A stretch of 64,000 nucleotides of DNA from NCBI GenBank assembly GCA_016710635.1, contig JADJVL010000002.1, forward strand, positions 124,001-188,000, given 5' to 3'. A model generated the notes under the pieces. That model had not been told where the DNA came from. It did no database searches and worked only from the letters and a program-made list of their open reading frames with translations. Below are positions 8,190 to 15,808 of the stretch, piece after piece (within the stretch, counting starts at the first letter, position 1; the number at the start of each line of letters is the position of its first letter). The translations under genes and the position numbers were made by a program. Source of the DNA: Holophagaceae bacterium. GTDB lineage: Bacteria > Acidobacteriota > Holophagae > Holophagales > Holophagaceae.

Positions 8190-8372
8190 GGACCTTCCGA
8201 TTGGAGGAGCGGTCCCCATCAGTACCCGGCGGAGGAGCTTGCATCCGTTGATGCCGCGGGAAAGGGGTGGATCGCCGAAGGGAGCGCCCCGCAGCATGGC
8301 CTTCCCTGGACGCACGGGCTAAATCCCGGCGGCTGTCGCGCCCCAAACCCGGCGCGGAGTGCCACGGGAACG
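8190..8372 (+). ncRNA. Lysine riboswitch (L-box) aptamer
   Basis: The leader of the lysine operon carries the conserved L-box blocks in order: AGGAGCGG (8204-8211), CAGTACCC (8220-8227), GGGAAAGGGG (8258-8267), GATCGCCGAAGG (8270-8281), CGCACGGGCTAAA (8311-8323) and GGCTGTCGCG (8331-8340). These match the core of the known lysC/lysine-transporter riboswitches, such as the B. subtilis lysC leader. The P5 hairpin GCGCC...GGCGC follows at about 8337-8357. A P1 helix can be drawn between CCG..TGG near 8197-8204 and CCACGG near 8362-8368. It lies immediately upstream of dapE and should repress the operon when lysine is bound. Exact ends are approximate. Confidence 0.86.
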
Positions 8373-8444
8373 GTGGAGGAAATTTCCTCCGCTCCGGACT
8401 GATCCCCGGGACGTTTCTGGGCCACCATTCGGTGGAGCCCTCCC
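8373..8444 (+). promoter_or_regulatory. dapE: Expression platform of the lysine riboswitch, with sequestered dapE ribosome site
   Basis: Between aptamer and dapE lies a 16-base perfect palindrome, GGAGGAAATTTCCTCC (8375-8390), and a small hairpin CCACC-ATTC-GGTGG (8422-8435). The second arm of that hairpin is the dapE Shine-Dalgarno sequence GGTGGAG (8431-8437), 7 bases before the ATG. There is no hairpin followed by a T-run. This suggests control of translation initiation rather than transcription termination. CGGTGGAG occurs twice (8371-8378 and 8430-8437), so alternative pairings for a common anti-Shine-Dalgarno strand are possible. Confidence 0.5.
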
Positions 8445-9512
8445 ATGTCCCGCCACCCCGCCCGATCCAAAGCCAACCGGAATCCTTCGGGGGATCCCCT
8501 GTGGATGCGCCAATGGCTGCTGCGCCTGTGCGAAGTGGACAGCACCTCCGGCCGCGAGGACGCCATGCTGCCCCTCCTGCGGGAGCTGCTGGCCGGGGAG
8601 CTGGGCGGGACGGTGGAGGAGCAGGTCGTGGCTCCGGGCCGCACCAATGTGCTCGCGACCTGGGGACGGCCGAAAGTGCTCTTCACCACCCACCTCGATA
8701 CGGTGCCGCCCTACCTGCCGCCGCGCCTCGAATCCGATGCCATCTGGGGCCGGGGGACCTGCGACGCCAAGGGCCAGATCATGGCCCAGCTGGAAGCCAT
8801 CCGCACACTCCTGAAGGAGGGCATCCAGGGCCTCGCCTGGTTGGGCGTGGTCGGCGAGGAGACCGACAGCGCTGGCGCCATCCAGGCCCTCGCCTTCGCC
8901 GACCGGCTGCAGGACCTCAAAGGCCTCGTGGACGGGGAGCCCACAGGCTGCAGGCTGGCCACCGGACAGCGGGGCATCCTGCACCTCTGCCTCCATTGCC
9001 ATGGGCAGGCCGCCCACAGCGGGTCTCCCGAACTGGGCCGTTCCGCCATCTTCCCCTTGATGGACTGGCTGCAGGCCCTCCGGGCCGAGGTCTCTCCCGT
9101 GGACGAGGAGCTGGGGCCGGAAGTCTGGAACCTGGGGCTCCTGGCCGCCGGCGAATCCCTCAACACGGTGCCCGCGGAGGCGGAGGCCCACCTCTTCGTG
9201 CGCACCCTGCCGGATTCCACGTTCTACAACCGGGTGAAGGCTCTCCAGCCTCCCGAATCGGAGGTCGAAGTCCGGCTATCCGAGCCGCCGGACCGCTACC
9301 CGCGGCTGCCGGGCTTTGACCATGCGCCCATGCCCTTCGGCAGCGACGCGCCGCGCCTGCGGGCCCTCGTCCCGGATGGCACCGTGGTGCTCGCGGGGCC
9401 GGGTTCCATCAAGGTGGCCCACGCCCTGGACGAACACCTGGCCTTCCTGGAGCTCTCGAAGGGCGTGGAGCTCAACCGGCGTCTGGCCCTTCACTTCCTT
9501 CACAAGGACTGA
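8445..9512 (+). CDS. dapE: Succinyl-diaminopimelate desuccinylase (M20 family)
   Basis: An M20 zinc aminoacylase of 355 residues. Metal and catalytic residues are visible in the family order: THLDTVPP (His/Asp), GRGTCDAKGQ (bridging Asp), GEETDS (Glu-Glu), GEPTG and the C-terminal GSIKVAHALDEH. An inner dimerisation domain lies at about residues 175-280. M20 enzymes also include acetylornithine deacetylases. The DapE call rests on its place as the first gene after a lysine riboswitch and upstream of asd, lysC, dapB, dapA and dapD. It would cleave N-succinyl-LL-diaminopimelate to LL-diaminopimelate. asd starts 3 bases after its stop. Confidence 0.85.
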   Translation: MSRHPARSKANRNPSGDPLWMRQWLLRLCEVDSTSGREDAMLPLLRELLAGELGGTVEEQVVAPGRTNVLATWGRPKVLFTTHLDTVPPYLPPRLESDAIWGRGTCDAKGQIMAQLEAIRTLLKEGIQGLAWLGVVGEETDSAGAIQALAFADRLQDLKGLVDGEPTGCRLATGQRGILHLCLHCHGQAAHSGSPELGRSAIFPLMDWLQALRAEVSPVDEELGPEVWNLGLLAAGESLNTVPAEAEAHLFVRTLPDSTFYNRVKALQPPESEVEVRLSEPPDRYPRLPGFDHAPMPFGSDAPRLRALVPDGTVVLAGPGSIKVAHALDEHLAFLELSKGVELNRRLALHFLHKD

Positions 9513-9515
9513 TCC

Positions 9516-10571
9516 ATGAACTCGAAAATCCCCGTGACCGTCCTGGGCGCGACCGGCGTCGTCGGCCAGCGCTTCGTCCGCCGGCTCGCCAGCCACCCGC
9601 TTTTCAAGATCCAGTACCTCGCCGCCTCGGAGCGATCGTCCGGGAAGCGCTACTTCGAAGCCTGCGCCTGGCGTCTCGAAGGGGAACCCTACGGTGGCTT
9701 CGGGCCCCGGGTCATGGTGCCCGGGGAACCGGACCAGGCCTTCTCGCCCGTCGTTTTCAGCGCCCTGGATAGCGGGCCCGCGTCCGAGCTGGAACCCCAG
9801 TTCGCCAAGGCCGGGGCCCTGGTCTTCTCGAACGCCTCGGCCTTCCGCATGGCCCGGGAGGTGCCGCTCCTCATCCCCGAAGTGAATCCCGAACACCTCG
9901 GCCTCATCGAGCTGCAGCGCCGCCACCACGGCTGGAAGGGCGCCATCCTCTGCAATCCCAACTGCACCGCCACGGTGCTGGCCATGGCCCTGGCGCCCCT
10001 GGAAAAGACTTTCGGCATCGAGGCGGTGATGATGACCTCCATGCAGGCCGTGAGCGGCGCCGGCTACCCCGGCGTGGCCAGCCTCGACATCCTGGGCAAC
10101 GTGGTGCCCTTCATCCGCAACGAGGAGGAAAAGGTCGAGGAGGAGATCCCCAAGCTCCTGGGCCTCCTCGGGCCGGAAGGCATCGAACTGGCGAAGCTGG
10201 GCGTCTCCGCCCTCTGCCACCGCGTGCCGGTGCTGGAAGGCCACACCGAAGCCGTCAGCGTAAAGTTGAAGGGCAGCCCTACGCCGGACCAGGTGCGGGA
10301 GGCCATGCGCAGCTGGCGCCCCGAGCCCCAGGCCCTCAACCTGCCCTCCGCCCCTGCGGTGCCGATCCACCTGCACCTGACCGAGGACCGGCCCCAGGTG
10401 CGCCGGGACGTGGAGGTGGACGGCGGCATGAGCGTCCACGTGGGCCGCGTGCGGGCCTGCCCCCTCTTCGGGATCAAGTTCAGCCTGCTGGGCCACAACA
10501 CGGAGCGCGGCGCCGCCGGGGGCTCCATCCTCAACGCCGAACTGGCCCACGCGAAGGGATTGCTGGGATGA
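9516..10571 (+). CDS. asd: Aspartate-semialdehyde dehydrogenase
   Basis: A 351-residue enzyme that reduces aspartyl phosphate to aspartate semialdehyde with NADPH, the branch point to lysine, threonine and methionine. It has the nucleotide-binding loop GATGVVGQRF (residues 11-20), the active-site Cys150 in LCNPNCTA, and the substrate-binding segment CHRVPVLEGHTEAV with Arg and His. Sequence style (GATGVVGQ, CNPNC) fits the archaeal/fungal-like branch of the family. Its TGA overlaps an ATG (ATGA, 10568-10571) that opens a 59-codon frame starting like lysC, not the full lysC gene itself. Confidence 0.95.
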   Translation: MNSKIPVTVLGATGVVGQRFVRRLASHPLFKIQYLAASERSSGKRYFEACAWRLEGEPYGGFGPRVMVPGEPDQAFSPVVFSALDSGPASELEPQFAKAGALVFSNASAFRMAREVPLLIPEVNPEHLGLIELQRRHHGWKGAILCNPNCTATVLAMALAPLEKTFGIEAVMMTSMQAVSGAGYPGVASLDILGNVVPFIRNEEEKVEEEIPKLLGLLGPEGIELAKLGVSALCHRVPVLEGHTEAVSVKLKGSPTPDQVREAMRSWRPEPQALNLPSAPAVPIHLHLTEDRPQVRRDVEVDGGMSVHVGRVRACPLFGIKFSLLGHNTERGAAGGSILNAELAHAKGLLG

Positions 10572-10747
10572 AGCCGAGGGTCATGAAATTCGGCGGTAGC
10601 AGTGTGGCCGACGCTGAGTGCATGAAGCAGGCAACTTCCCCGCCGGGTCGTGAGGAAGGCCGCAGAGCGGCCTTGCGAACGGGCCCCCGGCGAGGGGAGT
10701 TGATTTGCGCGCGGTGTTGTTCGGCAGTCATCGGGGAGGTGCGGTGA
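10568..10747 (+). CDS. 59-codon leader frame starting with a partial copy of the lysC 5' end
   Basis: This frame begins at an ATG overlapping the asd stop (ATGA) and ends at a TGA overlapping the lysC GTG (GTGA, 10744-10747). Its first 22 residues (MKPRVMKFGGSSVADAECMK and QA) nearly repeat the lysC N-terminus (MNPRVMKFGGSSVADAACMR, QV). After that it runs through a long hairpin into unrelated sequence. The two DNA copies differ mainly at synonymous third positions (GGT/GGA, AGT/AGC, GTG/GTC, GAC/GAT), so copy one looks like the remnant of a once functional, diverged lysC rather than a fresh duplication. It may simply be a decayed relic. It may also couple translation from asd to lysC. Confidence 0.55.
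   Translation: MKPRVMKFGGSSVADAECMKQATSPPGREEGRRAALRTGPRRGELICARCCSAVIGEVR
10632..10702 (+). repeat. Long imperfect hairpin between the two lysC starts
   Basis: Outer arms CAACT...AGTTG enclose near-complementary CCCCGCCGGG (10638-10647) and CCCCCGGCGAGGGG (10684-10697). An inner perfect stem, AAGGCCGC-AGA-GCGGCCTT, lies at 10656-10674. The whole 71-base segment can fold on itself. It separates the two lysC start copies and looks inserted there. It resembles a small palindromic repeat element, but no second copy was noticed in the window. There is no T-run, so a classical terminator is unlikely. Confidence 0.6.
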
Positions 10748-12123
10748 ATCCGAGGGTCATGAAATTCGGCGGAAGCAGCGTCGCTGATGCGGCCTGCATG
10801 CGGCAGGTTGCCACCCTCGTCCGCGAAGCCTTGCCCGCCGCGCCCCTGGTGGTGCTCTCCGCCATGGGCAAGACCACCAACGCACTCTTCGCCGCCGCCA
10901 AGGCCGCGGAAGCCGGCGACCTGCCCGCCGCCCTGGAGGGCGTGAAGGCCCTCATCCGGGCCCACCGGAGCTCCGCCGAAGGACTTTTCGCCACCGGCCT
11001 CCCCGAGGACCTGGACCGTTTCCTCACGGAGGCCTTCGGCCAGCTGGAACTCTTCCTGCGCGGCGTGGCCCTCCTCCACGAGCTGAGCCCCCGCACCCAG
11101 GACGCCATCGCCGCCCACGGCGAGCTCCTGAGCACCCGCATCTTCGCCGCCTTCCTAAGGTCGGAAGGACTGGACGCCACCTGGGTGGACGCGCGGCAGG
11201 TGCTGCGCACGGACGCCACCTTCGGGGAAGGCCAGCCCCAGACCGGCCGCATCAAGGCGCTTGCCCTGGAAAAGCTCCTCCCCAGCCTCGGCCCCGGGCG
11301 CGTGGCGGTGACCCAGGGCTACATCGGCGCCACGGAGGATGGCCTCACCACCACCCTCGGCCGCGGCGGCAGCGACTATTCCGCCGCCCTCTTCGGCGCA
11401 GCGCTCCGCGCCTCCGAGGTGCAGATCTGGACGGATGTCGAAGGCGTCCTCACCTGCGATCCCCGCATCGTGCCCAACGCCCTGCCCATTCCGGAGCTGG
11501 CCTTCGACGAGGCCGCTGAACTGGCGGCCTTCGGCGCCAAGGTCCTGCATCCCGCCACCATCCAACCCGCGGTGGAGGCCGACATCCCCGTCACCGTCCG
11601 CCACACGCAGCGCCCCGGCGGCCGCTTCACCACCATCACCAGCCACGTCTCGTCCGGGCGCTCCGTCACCGCCCTCGCGAGCCGGGGTCCCGTCACCGTC
11701 CTCACGGTGGCCAGCTCGCGGATGCTGGCCCAGAGCGGCTTCCTCGCCCGGCTCTTCGAAGTCTTCGGGCGCCTGAAGGTAAGCGTGGACCTCATCGCCA
11801 CCGCGGAAGTGAGCGTCAGCCTCACCGTGGATGCCGATGCGCCCCTCCAGGCGCTCCAGGAGCAGCTCTCCTCCTTCGCCTCCGTGAACATCCACGAAGA
11901 CCGGGCCATCGTGGCCGTTGTGGGCGAGCGTCTCAAGAAGACGGCGGGCCTCGGCGGCCGTCTCTTCGGGGCGCTGAACGACATCAATATCGAAATGATC
12001 AGCATGGGCGCCAACGAGATCAATCTGAGCCTCGTGGTGCGCCGATCCGACGAGCACGAGGCCCTGCGCCGGCTCCACGCGGCGCTCATCGAAACGGACC
12101 ACCTGAAGGGAGGCCAGCCATGA
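10744..12123 (+). CDS. lysC: Aspartokinase with C-terminal ACT domains
   Basis: A 459-residue aspartate kinase, the first committed enzyme of the aspartate family. The kinase domain opens with MKFGGSSVAD and contains TTLGRGGSDYSAAL and WTDVEGVLTCDPR. Two ACT regulatory modules follow (about residues 320-459), with VAVVGERLKKTAGLGGRLF and the allosteric-type segment ISMGANEINLSLVV. I chose GTG 10744 because GGGGAGGT lies 5 bases upstream and the protein then starts just before the kinase motif. A TTG at 10705 is an alternative that adds 13 unlikely residues. The stop overlaps dapB by 4 bases. Feedback inhibition by lysine is likely from the ACT domains but not provable here. Confidence 0.95.
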   Translation: MNPRVMKFGGSSVADAACMRQVATLVREALPAAPLVVLSAMGKTTNALFAAAKAAEAGDLPAALEGVKALIRAHRSSAEGLFATGLPEDLDRFLTEAFGQLELFLRGVALLHELSPRTQDAIAAHGELLSTRIFAAFLRSEGLDATWVDARQVLRTDATFGEGQPQTGRIKALALEKLLPSLGPGRVAVTQGYIGATEDGLTTTLGRGGSDYSAALFGAALRASEVQIWTDVEGVLTCDPRIVPNALPIPELAFDEAAELAAFGAKVLHPATIQPAVEADIPVTVRHTQRPGGRFTTITSHVSSGRSVTALASRGPVTVLTVASSRMLAQSGFLARLFEVFGRLKVSVDLIATAEVSVSLTVDADAPLQALQEQLSSFASVNIHEDRAIVAVVGERLKKTAGLGGRLFGALNDINIEMISMGANEINLSLVVRRSDEHEALRRLHAALIETDHLKGGQP

Positions 12124-12854
12124 GGGTGGGCATCTTTGGCCGTGGGCGCCTGGGCGCGGCCATCGCCGACGTCGTCGGGGAAACGCCCGACGCCGAACTG
12201 GTCTGGACCGTGGGCCGGGACGAGTCCCCCCGGCAATCCGTGGACGTGGCCTTCGACGCCTCCTCGGGCTCCGCCGTGGAGGCCCACCTGCTCTGGGCCC
12301 TGGACCATGGGGCGGACTTCCTCATCGGGACGACCGGTTGGACGCTTCCGGACCTGGAGACCCGAATCGGCGATCGCATCGGCGTCATCACGGCGCCCAA
12401 CTTCTCCCTCACCGTCGCCCTCTACGCGCGACTCAGCCTCATCCTGGCCCGCTTCGCCGCCACGGACGAACTCAAGGATCCCTACCTGGTGGAACACCAC
12501 CACGCCCGCAAACACGACGCGCCCAGCGGCACCGCCAAGCTGCTGGCGGCCGTCCTCATGGAGGGCTGTCCCCGCAAGACCGAATGGGCCATCCCGGCGG
12601 CGGGGGGCGACCTCAAGGCCCACCAGCTCAATGTCAGCAGCATCCGCGCAGGACACACCTACAGCAGCCACATCGTCGGGATTGATGCCCCCGGCGAGGT
12701 GCTGGAGCTGCACCACGCGGCCCGTTCGCCCCGGCCCTACGCCGAAGGCGCCCTGGTGGCCGCCCGCTGGCTCCGCGGTCGCAAGGGCCTCTTCACCATG
12801 GACCAGGTGGCCAAGGCCGTCCTCGATCCGCTCTTTGAAGGAGCGCAGCCATGA
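12120..12854 (+). CDS. dapB: 4-hydroxy-tetrahydrodipicolinate reductase
   Basis: A 244-residue reductase that converts the DapA product to tetrahydrodipicolinate using NAD(P)H. It has the dinucleotide loop GIFGRGRLGAAI at the N-terminus, the segment LIGTTGW, and the signature EHHHARKHDAPSGTAKLLA with the catalytic His/Lys pair. The spacing GRGRLG instead of GxxGxMG is a mild variation. It overlaps lysC and dapA by 4 bases each. It is somewhat shorter than E. coli DapB (273), lacking part of the nucleotide-binding domain insertions. Confidence 0.94.
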   Translation: MRVGIFGRGRLGAAIADVVGETPDAELVWTVGRDESPRQSVDVAFDASSGSAVEAHLLWALDHGADFLIGTTGWTLPDLETRIGDRIGVITAPNFSLTVALYARLSLILARFAATDELKDPYLVEHHHARKHDAPSGTAKLLAAVLMEGCPRKTEWAIPAAGGDLKAHQLNVSSIRAGHTYSSHIVGIDAPGEVLELHHAARSPRPYAEGALVAARWLRGRKGLFTMDQVAKAVLDPLFEGAQP

Positions 12855-13756
12855 ATGCGGACTTCTCCGGGCTCGGCGTCGCCCTCGCCACGCCCTTCCT
12901 GGACTCCGGCGAGGTGGACCTGAAGGCCTTCCGCCGGCTGGTGAAGCACGTCGCCCGGGGCGGCGCCGACGTCCTGGTGGTCCTCGGCTCCACCGGTGAG
13001 GCCGCGACCCTGGAGGAGCCGGAACGGGATGCCCTCATCGCCGCCTGCCTGGAGGAGGCCTCCGGCAAGAAGGTCGTGGTGGGGACGGGCTCCAATGCCA
13101 CCCGGCAGGCCTGCGCCTGGACCCGCCAGGCGCAGGCCCTCGGCGCCCAGGGCGCCCTGGTGGTCACGCCCTACTACAACAAGCCGATGCCTGCGGGCCT
13201 GCAGGCCCACTACCGGGCCGTGGCCGACGCGGCGCCCGGACTGCCTCTCATCCTCTACAACGTGCCCGGGCGTACGGGCACCAATGTCACCCCCGCGGTG
13301 CTCGCCAAGCTGTGGGAGAACGAGGCGGTGGTGGCGGTGAAGGAGAGCAGCGGCAATCTGGTGCAGATCGGCGAGATCGCCAGGACCCTTCCCAAGGGCA
13401 AGCAGCTCCTGTCCGGGGACGACGGCCTGGCCCTGGCCTCCATTGCCGTGGGCGGCGTGGGCCTGATCTCCGTCCTGGGCAACCTGCTGCCCTTCGAGAT
13501 GAAGTCCCTGGTGGAGGCCGCCCGGCAGGGCCGGATGGCCGAGGCCCGGCGGCTCAATGACCAGCTGTTGCCCCTCATCGATGCCCTCTTCATCGAGAGC
13601 AATCCCATTCCCCTGAAGGCCGGGCTGAAGCTGCTGGGTCTCGGGGAGGCCAACCTGCGCCTGCCGCTGACCGCGCCGGAGGCCGCCACCCGCACCAAGG
13701 TCGCTGAGGCCCTCTGCCTCGCGGCGGAGGGCTCCCTGCCCGGAGAAAAGTCATGA
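12851..13756 (+). CDS. dapA: 4-hydroxy-tetrahydrodipicolinate synthase
   Basis: A 301-residue TIM-barrel aldolase that condenses pyruvate with aspartate semialdehyde. Motifs are GSTGEAATL (phosphate/substrate loop), VVTPYYNKP (catalytic Tyr), YNVPGRTG, and the Schiff-base Lys in AVVAVKESSGN. GDDGLALASIAVGGVGLISV marks the end of the barrel. The gene overlaps dapB and dapD by 4 bases each, in the lysine operon. Confidence 0.96.
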   Translation: MNADFSGLGVALATPFLDSGEVDLKAFRRLVKHVARGGADVLVVLGSTGEAATLEEPERDALIAACLEEASGKKVVVGTGSNATRQACAWTRQAQALGAQGALVVTPYYNKPMPAGLQAHYRAVADAAPGLPLILYNVPGRTGTNVTPAVLAKLWENEAVVAVKESSGNLVQIGEIARTLPKGKQLLSGDDGLALASIAVGGVGLISVLGNLLPFEMKSLVEAARQGRMAEARRLNDQLLPLIDALFIESNPIPLKAGLKLLGLGEANLRLPLTAPEAATRTKVAEALCLAAEGSLPGEKS

Positions 13757-14586
13757 ACCCCGTCGATCTGAAGGCCTTCTACGACCGTGCCCCCGAGGCG
13801 ATCCAGGCCGATCCGGACCTGTCCCGGGCCCACCACGCCCTGCTCGCCGCCCTGGAATCCGGCGCCCTCCGCGCCGCGGAGCCCGATCCTTCAGAAACCG
13901 CGGGCGGCCAGGGCCGCTGGACCGTCAATGTCTGGGTGAAGCAGGCCATCCTCACGGGCTTCCGGGCCACCCGCATCGAAGCCATGGACGGCCCGGGCTG
14001 GCCCTTCTTCGACAAGTCCGCCTACCCGGCCCGCAGCTTCAACCTGGAGAGCGGCGTGCGCCTCGTGCCCGGCGGCAGTTCGGTGCGCCGGGGCGCCTTC
14101 GTGGCCAAGGGCGTCGTCATCATGCCCCCGGCCTACATCAATGTGGGCGCCTTCGTGGATGAGGGCACCATGGTGGACAGCCACGCCCTGGTGGGTTCCT
14201 GCGCCCAGGTGGGCAAGCGCGTGCACCTCAGCGCCGCAGCCCAGGTCGGCGGGGTGCTGGAACCGGCGGGCGCCCGGCCCGTGATCATCGAGGATGATGC
14301 CTTCGTGGGCGGTCTCGTGGGCCTCTTCGAAGGGATCCTGGTCCGGAAGCGCGCCGTCCTCGCCAGCGGCGTGGTCATCACCGGCTCCACGGTGATCTAC
14401 GACCTCGTGCACGGGAAGGAGTGGGTGCGGGAGGTGCCCGAGGACGCCGTGGTGGTGCCGGGATCAAGGCCCGCCAAAGGGGAGTTTGCCGCCGCCCATG
14501 GCCTGCACCTTGCCGCCCCGGTCATCGTGAAGTACCGGGATGCGCGGACGAACGCCTCCACCGCCCTGGAAGGCGCCCTGCGCTGA
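13753..14586 (+). CDS. dapD: Tetrahydrodipicolinate N-succinyltransferase
   Basis: A 277-residue left-handed beta-helix acyltransferase that succinylates tetrahydrodipicolinate. Hexapeptide-type turns run from about residue 95 to 230: RRGAFVAKGVVIMPPAYINV, GAFVDEGTMVDSHALVGSCA, VGKRVHLSAAAQVGG, and the loop VIIEDDAFVGG. Its presence fixes the pathway as the succinylase variant and supports the dapE call for the first gene. The stop is followed by a 76-base gap before the aminotransferase. Confidence 0.95.
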   Translation: MNPVDLKAFYDRAPEAIQADPDLSRAHHALLAALESGALRAAEPDPSETAGGQGRWTVNVWVKQAILTGFRATRIEAMDGPGWPFFDKSAYPARSFNLESGVRLVPGGSSVRRGAFVAKGVVIMPPAYINVGAFVDEGTMVDSHALVGSCAQVGKRVHLSAAAQVGGVLEPAGARPVIIEDDAFVGGLVGLFEGILVRKRAVLASGVVITGSTVIYDLVHGKEWVREVPEDAVVVPGSRPAKGEFAAAHGLHLAAPVIVKYRDARTNASTALEGALR

Positions 14587-14609
14587 GGCCAGCCCTGACG
14601 AACTGTCCA

Positions 14610-14636
14610 GGCGCGGATCCGCGTTTCGTCCGCGCC
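14610..14636 (+). other. Inverted repeat between dapD and the aminotransferase gene
   Basis: A perfect 8-base inverted repeat, GGCGCGGA and TCCGCGCC, separated by 11 bases, sits in the only sizeable gap (76 bases) inside the lysine operon. There is no T-run after it. It may stabilise or pause the transcript; I cannot assign a role. Confidence 0.4.
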
Positions 14637-14662
14637 CGGGGCCGCGTCAGAATGAAGCCACC

Positions 14663-15808
14663 ATGCTGATGCCCTCCCCCGCCTCCCGCATCTCGGCCCT
14701 GAAGCCTTCCCCCATCCGCATCCTGAGTGAAGGCGCGCCCCCCGACGCCATTCCCCTGGGCCTGGGGGAGCCGACCTGGGCCCTGCCGGAACCGGCGCGG
14801 CGCGCCCTGGCGGACACTTCGGGCATCTGCGCCTATGGGCCCAACATGGGCCTTCCCGAGCTGCGCCGCGCTGTCGCTGCCTGGCACGGCGTGCAGGCCG
14901 ACGAGGTCATCATCACCAGCGGGTCCTCCGGGGCCCTGTTCAGCCTCTTCCAGGCCTACCTGGAGCCCGGCGACCAGGTGCTGATCCCGGACCCGGCCTT
15001 CCCCGTCTATGAGGCTCTCGCCCTCATGTGCGGCGCCGAGGCGCGTCCCTTCGCCCTCAACGCCGCGGACCGCTTCCGCCTCGATGCCACGGCCTTCGAG
15101 GCCGTCCTCGAGGCCTCTCCCAGGGCGAGGCTCGCTCTGGTGAACGCGCCCTCCAATCCCACCGGCGGCGGCGCGCGGCTCGAGGACCTGGCCCGCATCG
15201 CGCGAGCCTGTGAAGCCCGGGGCGTGCTCCTCATCTCCGACGAGGTCTACCGGGACCTGCACTTCGGCGTCCGCCCGCCCACCCTGCGGGACGTCACCTC
15301 CAACGGCATCGTCGTCACCAGCGTCAGCAAGGGCTGGGGCGCCCCTGGCCTTCGCGTTGGCTGGGCCGTGGGGGATCCCAAGGTCCTCGCCCAGCTCCGC
15401 ATCGTCCATGGCTACGCCGTCACCGCCGCCGCCCAGCCCGCCCAGAAGGCCGCCCTCGCGTTGATCGAGGCCTCCGGCACCGTGCTGCCGGCGGCCCGGG
15501 AGGAGATCCGAATCCGCTTCGAAGCCCTCCGGGAGGCTCTGGCCGCCGAGCTGGGCCAGCGGATCGAAGCTCCCGACGGCACCTTCTATCACTTCATGGC
15601 GCTGCCCGAGGCGGCCCTCGCCGATCCCTGGGGCTTCTGCGTCCGTCTGCGGGACGAAGCCAAGGTTGTGCTGGTGCCCGGCCAGGTCTTCGGCCCCGGC
15701 GGTCGCGCCCATGCCCGGCTGAGCTTCGCCGCCTCCCCCGAGCAGATCCGGGAGGGGGTCCGCCGCCTCGCTCCCCACTGGACCGTTCCCCACGGATCCC
15801 CGGCGTGA
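14663..15808 (+). CDS. dapC: PLP-dependent aminotransferase, probable N-succinyl-diaminopimelate aminotransferase
   Basis: A 381-residue class I/II fold-type I aminotransferase. Visible landmarks are GLGEPTW (N-terminal), the phosphate-binding segment ITSGSSGALFSLFQAYLEPG, NAPSNPTGGG, DEVYRDLHF, the PLP Lys in TSVSKGWGAPGLRVGW, and the C-terminal RLSFAASPE with the carboxylate-binding Arg. Sequence alone does not fix the substrate. The place between dapD and lysA in a lysine-riboswitch operon that otherwise lacks this step makes DapC the natural assignment. Start ATG 14663 could instead be ATG 14669. It overlaps lysA by 4 bases. Confidence 0.83.
   Translation: MLMPSPASRISALKPSPIRILSEGAPPDAIPLGLGEPTWALPEPARRALADTSGICAYGPNMGLPELRRAVAAWHGVQADEVIITSGSSGALFSLFQAYLEPGDQVLIPDPAFPVYEALALMCGAEARPFALNAADRFRLDATAFEAVLEASPRARLALVNAPSNPTGGGARLEDLARIARACEARGVLLISDEVYRDLHFGVRPPTLRDVTSNGIVVTSVSKGWGAPGLRVGWAVGDPKVLAQLRIVHGYAVTAAAQPAQKAALALIEASGTVLPAAREEIRIRFEALREALAAELGQRIEAPDGTFYHFMALPEAALADPWGFCVRLRDEAKVVLVPGQVFGPGGRAHARLSFAASPEQIREGVRRLAPHWTVPHGSPA

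Noticed and set aside
10632..10702. The hairpin between the lysC copies as a rho-independent terminator
   Set aside because: No T-run follows, and termination here would block the five genes downstream of the leader.
10705..10743. Upstream TTG start for lysC adding 13 residues
   Set aside because: The GTG at 10744 has a good ribosome site and gives the normal N-terminus just before the kinase motif.
12495..12510. GTGGAACACCACCAC in dapB as another parS-like site
   Set aside because: Only one half matches; the partner half GTTCCAC is missing.
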